DNA from: DATLXH01 sp035576005
Lineage (GTDB): Bacteria; Acidobacteriota; Thermoanaerobaculia; Gp7-AA8
Length of the DNA: 36,371 nt
Direction of reading: 5' to 3'
Assembly (NCBI GenBank): GCA_035576005.1
Contig: DATLXH010000044.1
Coordinates: 1-36,371 of the forward strand
This document shows, piece after piece, positions 31,624 through 36,371 of this stretch. A program made the translations under genes and the position numbers. Each line of letters starts with the position of its first letter. Within the stretch, counting starts at the first letter, position 1. The notes under the pieces are model-generated. The model saw only the letters and a list, made by a program, of their open reading frames with translations, ran no database searches and was not told where the DNA came from.

Positions 31624-33513
31624 ATGCGATTTGTACCGCTGTCCATTCTGGTCCTCCTTCTTTCAGCCGCTCCGCAACTCTCGGATGCGCGCGATCTCCG
31701 ATGGGACGAATTATCGGTAAACGCGCAGCTCGACTCTAACGGCGACCTGCATGTTCTCGAGAAGCAGGTGATGGTTTTCACCGGCGACTGGAATGGTGGA
31801 GAACGGGGTTTCAACTTACGCAAAGGACAGTCGCTGACGTTCGAGGGCATCAGCCTCGTCAACCCCCAGGGAAAGGAGATCCCCCTCCAGCGTGGTTCGC
31901 TCTCCGCGGTCGACTCCTATGACCTCATCAACGACCGGCTCGTGCGGTGGCGGAGTCGAGCCCCGTCCGACCCGTTGTTCGACAACACGAAACTTACGTA
32001 TGTGCTGCGTTACACGATACAGGGTGTCGTGCAAAGGGACGAGAATCGCTTCCTGTTAGACCACAATTTCGTTTTCCCCGACAGGCCCGGCTCAATCGAG
32101 CAGTTATCAGTCGATCTGACGCTCGACCCCGTGTGGCAGCCAGTCGGGTCGATGCAAAAACGATGGACCGGGGGCCCGCTTGCCCCGGGGAAAAACTTCA
32201 CCGTCAATATTCCTCTGCAATACCGCGGTGCAGGCACTCCCGCCACGAGCGCCCGCATATCCCCCCTTCCCGTCTATGGAATGATCGCCTCGCTGCTGCT
32301 CCTTCCCCCGCTGCTGCTGGCGCTCGCCCTCGCTGGCGAAAAACGGAACGGAAGACTCGATCCGCTCGAAACAGATCAGGTCGATCGCCGATGGCTGGAA
32401 GCAAATCTCTTCAAGACTCCCGCGGAAGTTGTAGGCGCCGTGTGGGACGAGAACCTGGGCGAGGCCGAGGTTTCCGCACTGCTCGCGCGACTCGTGGGAG
32501 AAGGGAAACTCCGAAGTCAGGTTAAAGAGGAAGAGATGCAACTCACCCTGCTCGTACCACGTGACCAGTTCCATGGGTACGAGCGCGCGCTGATCGATGG
32601 GCTCTTCTTCGAGGGTGACTCGACGAGCACGACGGGAATTCGCAGTCATTACTCCGGCAAGGACTTCAATCCGACAAAGCTGATCACGCCGGGCCTGAGC
32701 GCCGTGGTGGAAGAGCAACTGCCAGCGGATGAAAAACGATTTCGTCCCTCTTCCCTGGCTCTCTGGATTCTTTTTCTTTCAGGAATGGCTGCGCTCTGGG
32801 CGGCGAAGAATCATGTCGATGTCGGAAACGCGCCACTGATCGCCGGGATTGGAAGCCTGGTGGGGTCCATCTTCACCATCGCCGGTCCCGCTCGCTGGCG
32901 GACACGGAAAGATCTCGGAATCTCTCACGCCCTCCGCGCAATGATTCCGTCGCTGGTCGTGGTGCTCGCCGTGATTTACCAGCTCTCGCGTGTGATGACG
33001 GTCGACAAACCGTGGTTCCCGATCGAGATGCAGCTGGGGGCGTCGATGCTAGCTCTCTGGATGTTCGCGACAGCGGTCAGCTCGCTTCGATCGCGCGAGA
33101 GTCGCATGCGCATCGCACATCGGAGGATGCTTACAACCGCGCGTGAGTATTTCCGCCGCGAGCTCGAAAAGGATCGACCCTCTCTCGACGATGCCTGGTA
33201 TCCGTACCTGCTCGCGTTTGGACTCAGTCGCGAGATGGACCTGTGGTCGGAGACGTTCTCCGCTGCGCCCTCCACAGGTTCGATTCTCGACCGGAGCTCG
33301 ACCACCAGGAGTTCCTCGTCCTCCTCATCCTCCGGGCCGACACCCTCGTTCAGCGGAGGTGGAGCGGCGTTCGGTGGCGCAGGCTCGAGTGGAAGCTGGG
33401 CCGGTGCCGCCTCCATGATGGCTGCGGGAGTGGCCACGAGCAGCTCGGGTGGCTCCGGTGGCTCGAGCAGCAGCAGCGGATCCTCCGGTGGCGGGAGTGG
33501 CGGTGGGTGGTAG
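31624..33513 (+). CDS. DUF2207 membrane protein with Gly/Ser-rich C-terminus
   Basis: A 629-residue exported membrane protein. TTTTGGAG before the ATG is a usable ribosome-binding site. The signal peptide is about residues 1-22. The DUF2207 beta-rich extracytoplasmic domain covers about 24-205 (WDELSVNAQLDSNGDLHVLEKQVMVFTGDWNGGERGF). Transmembrane segments are near 214-238, 378-395, 400-420, 440-455 and 470-488. A helical region follows (about 500-550). A C-terminal tail (about 555-629) is nearly all Ser and Gly, ending SGGGSGGGW, a common feature of this family. The family's role is unknown. Confidence 0.9.
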   Translation: MRFVPLSILVLLLSAAPQLSDARDLRWDELSVNAQLDSNGDLHVLEKQVMVFTGDWNGGERGFNLRKGQSLTFEGISLVNPQGKEIPLQRGSLSAVDSYDLINDRLVRWRSRAPSDPLFDNTKLTYVLRYTIQGVVQRDENRFLLDHNFVFPDRPGSIEQLSVDLTLDPVWQPVGSMQKRWTGGPLAPGKNFTVNIPLQYRGAGTPATSARISPLPVYGMIASLLLLPPLLLALALAGEKRNGRLDPLETDQVDRRWLEANLFKTPAEVVGAVWDENLGEAEVSALLARLVGEGKLRSQVKEEEMQLTLLVPRDQFHGYERALIDGLFFEGDSTSTTGIRSHYSGKDFNPTKLITPGLSAVVEEQLPADEKRFRPSSLALWILFLSGMAALWAAKNHVDVGNAPLIAGIGSLVGSIFTIAGPARWRTRKDLGISHALRAMIPSLVVVLAVIYQLSRVMTVDKPWFPIEMQLGASMLALWMFATAVSSLRSRESRMRIAHRRMLTTAREYFRRELEKDRPSLDDAWYPYLLAFGLSREMDLWSETFSAAPSTGSILDRSSTTRSSSSSSSSGPTPSFSGGGAAFGGAGSSGSWAGAASMMAAGVATSSSGGSGGSSSSSGSSGGGSGGGW

Positions 33514-33577
33514 CACTCCCGTCCACGACATTTTCCCCGAAGTAGAGTTCCGGCAAGTGCCGGATATGCAACCCGAC

Positions 33578-33768
33578 AGCCGCCGTAGGTGGCGGAAGAT
33601 CCGTAGCACCTGGCTTTAGCCGGGTGAAAGACGGGTGGAGTAACTCGAAGCCCGTGTAGCGGGCGACAGAATCGCCGGCAAAAGAAATCTTTTGGGCTTT
33701 CAGGCCTGATGCGTCTTGTCACCCGGCTAAGCCGGGTGCTAGGGATCTTTTCGCCGCCTACGGCGGCT
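33578..33768. repeat. Family F inverted repeat with 49-bp arms
   Basis: The left arm 33578-33626 and right arm 33720-33768 are near-complementary. Both contain AGCCGCCGTAGG, AAGATCC and AGCACC(T/C)GGCTT...GCCGGGTG blocks. The 93-bp loop holds further small hairpins. A separate CCGGCA-AG-TGCCGG hairpin lies at 33550-33563. The element fills the gap between the convergent DUF2207 and Kelch genes (33514-33803); no gene is seen. Confidence 0.82.
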
Positions 33769-33803
33769 GGGAAGCCAGGAACGCAGACGATCCAGCGAAC
33801 GAT

Positions 33804-34763
33804 TTACAATCCACCTTTACGCGCAGCTCGTCTGCGCGGGGCCGCCGGTGTGATGAAAGCTTCATGAGTGGCTGAGGTTCCAAATCCCTGCACCGCTGCG
33901 CCCGCGGGGATGTAGATTACATCGCCAATTGCCGCGGCGCCGATACCGTGTCGGGGAGTCAGCATCGGAGTCTCCGTGCTCCATCTCCCTGAGCTAACAG
34001 AATACGACTCGGTTTCTGCGAACACTCCTGTCGATGCCCTGGTGTTCCCCTCTCCACCGAACACGTAAATCCGCTCCCCCACCGCAGCGGCGGCAATCCC
34101 GCTCCGAGAGGTGGGAATCGGTGCGAGCGTTCGCCATCGATTCAGCATCGGATCGTAACTCTCGAAAGCACTGACATTCCCCTGCAGCCGGCCGGAAATT
34201 GCGAACAGCTGACCGGCGACCGCGACAGCCGCAAGATGCTCGCGCGGGGTCGGCATCGGCGCCAGCGCCGCCCACCGGTACGTCAACGGATCATAGACGG
34301 TCAACTGGTTTCCTCCGGGAACTCCGCCGACGACGTACACTTTTCCCTCGATCGCGGCAGCTGCATGCGCTCCACGGGGAGACGGGAGACGAGCCACCGA
34401 CTGCCACCGATCAGACCCTATGTCATAGCGATAAACGGCATCAGTCGGATCGAACGCAAGTGTGCGATAGCCGCCGATGAGATAGATCGACTCTCCGATC
34501 GCGACCGCCGCCGAGTGATGCAGCGGCTGGGGAATGGGAGACACGAAACGCCACTGATTGGTGACGGGATCGTACTGTTCGACCGAGGTGAGTACCCGCC
34601 CGTTGCCGATACCGCCGATGAGATAGATCTTCCCGCCTGCGGTCGCTACGGCAACTTCCTGTCGCGCCTCGAGGACAGGAGCGAGAGTGATCCAGCTGCC
34701 GGCGCTGATAGAGCGCGACAGCGTGAGTATGAGGAAAAGCAGTCCAGGGGATATGCGTGACAT
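33804..34763 (-). CDS. Exported Kelch-repeat beta-propeller protein
   Basis: A 319-residue secreted protein. The ATG at 34761-34763 begins the signal MSRISPGLLFLILTLSRSISA; the frame runs 54 codons upstream without a signal or a ribosome-binding site, so I exclude that part. About six Kelch repeats of 45-50 residues fill residues 24-300, with blades such as GKIYLIGGIGNGR, ESIYLIGGYRTL, GKVYVVGGVPGG, GQLFAISGRLQG, ERIYVFGGEGNT and DVIYIPAGAAV. Each is followed by a YDP...W(R/Q) strand, as in NanM- or galactose oxidase-like propellers. No catalytic residues can be assigned. A basic tail, RRRAARKGGL, follows. Confidence 0.9.
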   Translation of the reverse strand: MSRISPGLLFLILTLSRSISAGSWITLAPVLEARQEVAVATAGGKIYLIGGIGNGRVLTSVEQYDPVTNQWRFVSPIPQPLHHSAAVAIGESIYLIGGYRTLAFDPTDAVYRYDIGSDRWQSVARLPSPRGAHAAAAIEGKVYVVGGVPGGNQLTVYDPLTYRWAALAPMPTPREHLAAVAVAGQLFAISGRLQGNVSAFESYDPMLNRWRTLAPIPTSRSGIAAAAVGERIYVFGGEGNTRASTGVFAETESYSVSSGRWSTETPMLTPRHGIGAAAIGDVIYIPAGAAVQGFGTSATHEAFITPAAPRRRAARKGGL

Positions 34764-34931
34764 GGCGAGCTGACTCCATCTCGGATTACTGCGATTGCTA
34801 GCAGCGAAGACAGATCTCTTATTTCCGCACGGGAGAAACGACTCGGCATCGCGCTGCCGCAGCCCTTCGGCATTCTTTTCCGAAGCCGCAACAGGGGCCT
34901 CTCGCAAGACGTACGCATGAGACAATGATCA

Positions 34932-35516
34932 ATGCACACTCTTCGACTAGCGACCCTTGCCGTACTCCTCGTGATCACCGCAGGATCTTCGAAAGCCAGC
35001 GCGCAGGAAAGTCAAAACCCTTCATCTCTCATCGCGGCGCAGCGCGAAGCGATGGCCCCACTTTCCTATATGGACGGAGTCTGGCGCGGACCCGCCTGGA
35101 CCATTCTGCCTGGCGGCGAGAAGCACAACATCACTCAAACCGAGAGGATCGGACCCTTCCTCGATGGATCGGTCAAGGTCCTCGAAGGTCGGGGATACGA
35201 CTCCGACGGACAAGTGACTTTCAACGCCCTCGGCATCATCTCGTACAACCCGGCCAGCCGTGGCTTCTCGTTCCACAGCTACGCGATGGGTCGTTCAGGC
35301 GACTTCGTCATCACGCCCAACGCCGACGGCTATGTCTGGGAAATTCCCGCAGGCCCGATGACGATCCGTTATACCGCTACCATCAAGAACGACAGGTGGC
35401 ATGAGGTAGGCGACCGGATCATTCCCGGGAAGGATCCCGTCCGCTTTTTCGAGATGAACCTCAAGCGAGTCGGCAAGACCACGTGGCCCGCCGGCGGCGC
35501 GATCCCTCGCAGGTAA
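34932..35516 (+). CDS. Exported DUF1579-like protein
   Basis: A 194-residue secreted protein. The signal peptide is MHTLRLATLAVLLVITAGSSKASA. The mature domain (about 40-190) is beta-rich, with LSYMDGVWRGPAWTILPGGEKHNITQTERIGPFLDGSVKVLEGRGYDSDGQVTFNALGIISYN. It resembles DUF1579 or lipocalin-like domains that start with a G.W.G motif. The function is unknown. GACAAT ends 5 nt before the ATG and there is no Shine-Dalgarno. The gene diverges from the Kelch gene, whose true start lies 168 bp away. Confidence 0.8.
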   Translation: MHTLRLATLAVLLVITAGSSKASAQESQNPSSLIAAQREAMAPLSYMDGVWRGPAWTILPGGEKHNITQTERIGPFLDGSVKVLEGRGYDSDGQVTFNALGIISYNPASRGFSFHSYAMGRSGDFVITPNADGYVWEIPAGPMTIRYTATIKNDRWHEVGDRIIPGKDPVRFFEMNLKRVGKTTWPAGGAIPRR

Positions 35517-35535
35517 GTCATCCATCTGCGTTGAG

Positions 35536-36001
35536 CTAGCCCGCATTTCTCACAGCCTCTCTGGTACACACACAGAGCGTCATCCCGAGCGGGTTAACAG
35601 CGGGGGCACGCTGCTGAAGAAGTGATGACACGCGGCGGGACTCGCGCCCGGAGGGGCGAATCCCTCTCCCCGGCGGGGAGAGGGCGGTCGCGTAAGCGAC
35701 CGGGAGAGGGGCCGCGAGAGATACGAAGACCTCGCCCTTTTCGACGGACTGGCGAGACTTTCACTCCCCTCTCCCTGCTTCGCTCCGCTCGCTTCCCTCT
35801 CCCCGCCGGGGAGAGGGATACGTCGCTTCGCGGCTCAACGAAGTCAGACAGTGAAACCGGTGTCATCAGAAGCGGCTGAACAGCGTGAGGACGCACGAGT
35901 TCATCACCTCTTCATCAGCCGTTCCACGCTGTTCACCCGCTCGGGATGACACTGCCTGCGGCAGTGAATAGCGGCGAACGTCAGTGAGAAAGGCGGGCTA
36001 G
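35536..36001. repeat. Ends of a family A element enclosing a family B element (copy A5)
   Basis: CTAGCCCGCATTTCTCACAG at 35536-35555 is a perfect A left end, and GTGAGAAAGGCGGG-CTAG near 35984-36001 is a slightly altered right end. The usual A interior is absent. In its place are about 20 bp of unrelated sequence, the complete B6 element and about 30 bp of a diverged right flank (ACTGCCTGCGGCAGTGAATA onward). The right end stops four bases before the exonuclease stop codon. Confidence 0.65.
35579..35950. repeat. Family B palindromic repeat, copy B6 (most complete, 372 bp)
   Basis: Termini GTCATCCCGAGCGGGTTAAC (35579 onward) and CGCTGTTCACCCGCTCGGGA (to 35950, ending TGAC) are near-complementary. 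Inside come GAAGAAGTGATGACAC and its inverse GTGTCATCAGAAG, the two CCCTCTCCCC/GGGGAGAGGG hairpins and GTCGC-GTAA-GCGAC. It shows the full extent of family B. No gene is seen in 35517-36005. Confidence 0.85.
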
Positions 36002-36005
36002 ACCA

Positions 36006-36371
36006 TCACTCGAGTTTCGCGATCTTCCTAACGCGCGTCACCAGCCGAGGATCGATCTTCTCACCAACTGACTCGAACGACGCCGTCGGTCCCGCCCACT
36101 TCAACTCGTCGACATCACTGAAAAGAGGAGCGTCAATGCGCAACGTTGCGAGCCTCTTGAAGAGCAAGGCGCTCTCCAATTGCTTACCCAGAACCTCGGC
36201 GGGAAACTCCTCGATCGGCCCGTGCTGGTTGAGGAGTCTTGCTGATGTCTTCGCTCCGATCCCCGCGATGCCCGGGTAGCCGTCCGCAGCATCGCCGACA
36301 AGCGCGAGATAGTCAGGAATGAGCGCGGGCTCAACACCAAATTTCGCGCGAACTCCCGCGGCATCACGAAT
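36006..36371 (-). CDS. 5'-3' exonuclease, C-terminal part (gene runs off the window)
   Basis: The final 121 codons of a gene entering from the right edge, read from 36371 to the TGA at 36006-36008. The sequence ALIPDYLALVGDAADGYPGIAGIGAKTSARLL is the helix-3-turn-helix DNA-binding region of the 5'-3' exonuclease/flap endonuclease family (PolA N-terminal domain and Xni-like proteins). DYLALVGDAADGYPG carries metal-binding aspartates and GIGAKT the DNA backbone-binding turn. The protein ends shortly after this domain, so it is a stand-alone exonuclease and not a full DNA polymerase I. It would remove flaps or RNA primers. The N-terminal metal-binding part lies outside the window. Confidence 0.92.
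   Translation of the reverse strand: MRDAAGVRAKFGVEPALIPDYLALVGDAADGYPGIAGIGAKTSARLLNQHGPIEEFPAEVLGKQLESALLFKRLATLRIDAPLFSDVDELKWAGPTASFESVGEKIDPRLVTRVRKIAKLE

Overview
This window comes from a GC-rich, Gram-negative-type bacterial chromosome, most likely of the phylum Acidobacteriota. The assignment rests on family content: a VWFA-related exported protein of the kind expanded in acidobacteria, DUF2911, DUF547 and DUF5666-like exported proteins, many lipoproteins, a LolD-like exporter and a Tat-exported molybdoenzyme. It is inference, since no 16S rRNA or other phylogenetic marker is present. I see no insertion sequence, prophage, integrase or CRISPR array.

Layout. 1-3532: lipid kinase and HtrA/DegQ-like protease, divergent around a palindromic repeat. 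3533-6867: two-gene ABC exporter (FtsX-like permease plus LolD-like ATPase). 6996-8022: three small membrane proteins in one probable operon. 8110-10736: SprT-like metallopeptidase, tRNA-Cys and an RNase II-type exoribonuclease. 10901-16833: VWA-like exported protein, small hypotheticals, a lipoprotein, a multi-pass glycosyltransferase, a GT2 glycosyltransferase and a DUF547 lipoprotein. 16960-18456: duplicated-domain lipoprotein and a first VapBC pair. 18792-20145: DUF2911 and DUF3618-like proteins. 20172-26127: a molybdenum-hydroxylase module in which mocA-xdhC converges on paoC, whose operon reads paoA-paoB-paoC. 26552-30174: small secreted protein, Kup potassium transporter and a second VapBC pair. 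30270-36371: exported M20 amidohydrolase, DUF2207 membrane protein, Kelch protein, DUF1579-like protein and the 3' end of a 5'-3' exonuclease gene.

The most distinctive feature is the non-coding DNA. At least seven families of inverted-repeat element (called A to G here) fill the gaps. Family A is an approximately 186-bp near-perfect palindrome with CTAG ends. Family B is an approximately 280-370-bp palindromic element rich in nested hairpins. Family C has perfect 41-bp arms in one copy. Family D consists of 20-nt hairpins placed exactly at stop codons. E, F and G are single inverted repeats. Eight of the nine convergent gene junctions contain such an element or hairpin, and in the ninth the two genes overlap. 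One B element sits inside what looks like a split A element.

A second recurring signal is a -10-like hexamer 6-8 nt before the start codon with no convincing Shine-Dalgarno sequence (HtrA, lipid kinase, both vapB genes, the M20 gene). This suggests leaderless mRNAs. Other genes here have clear Shine-Dalgarno sequences, so both initiation modes appear to be used.
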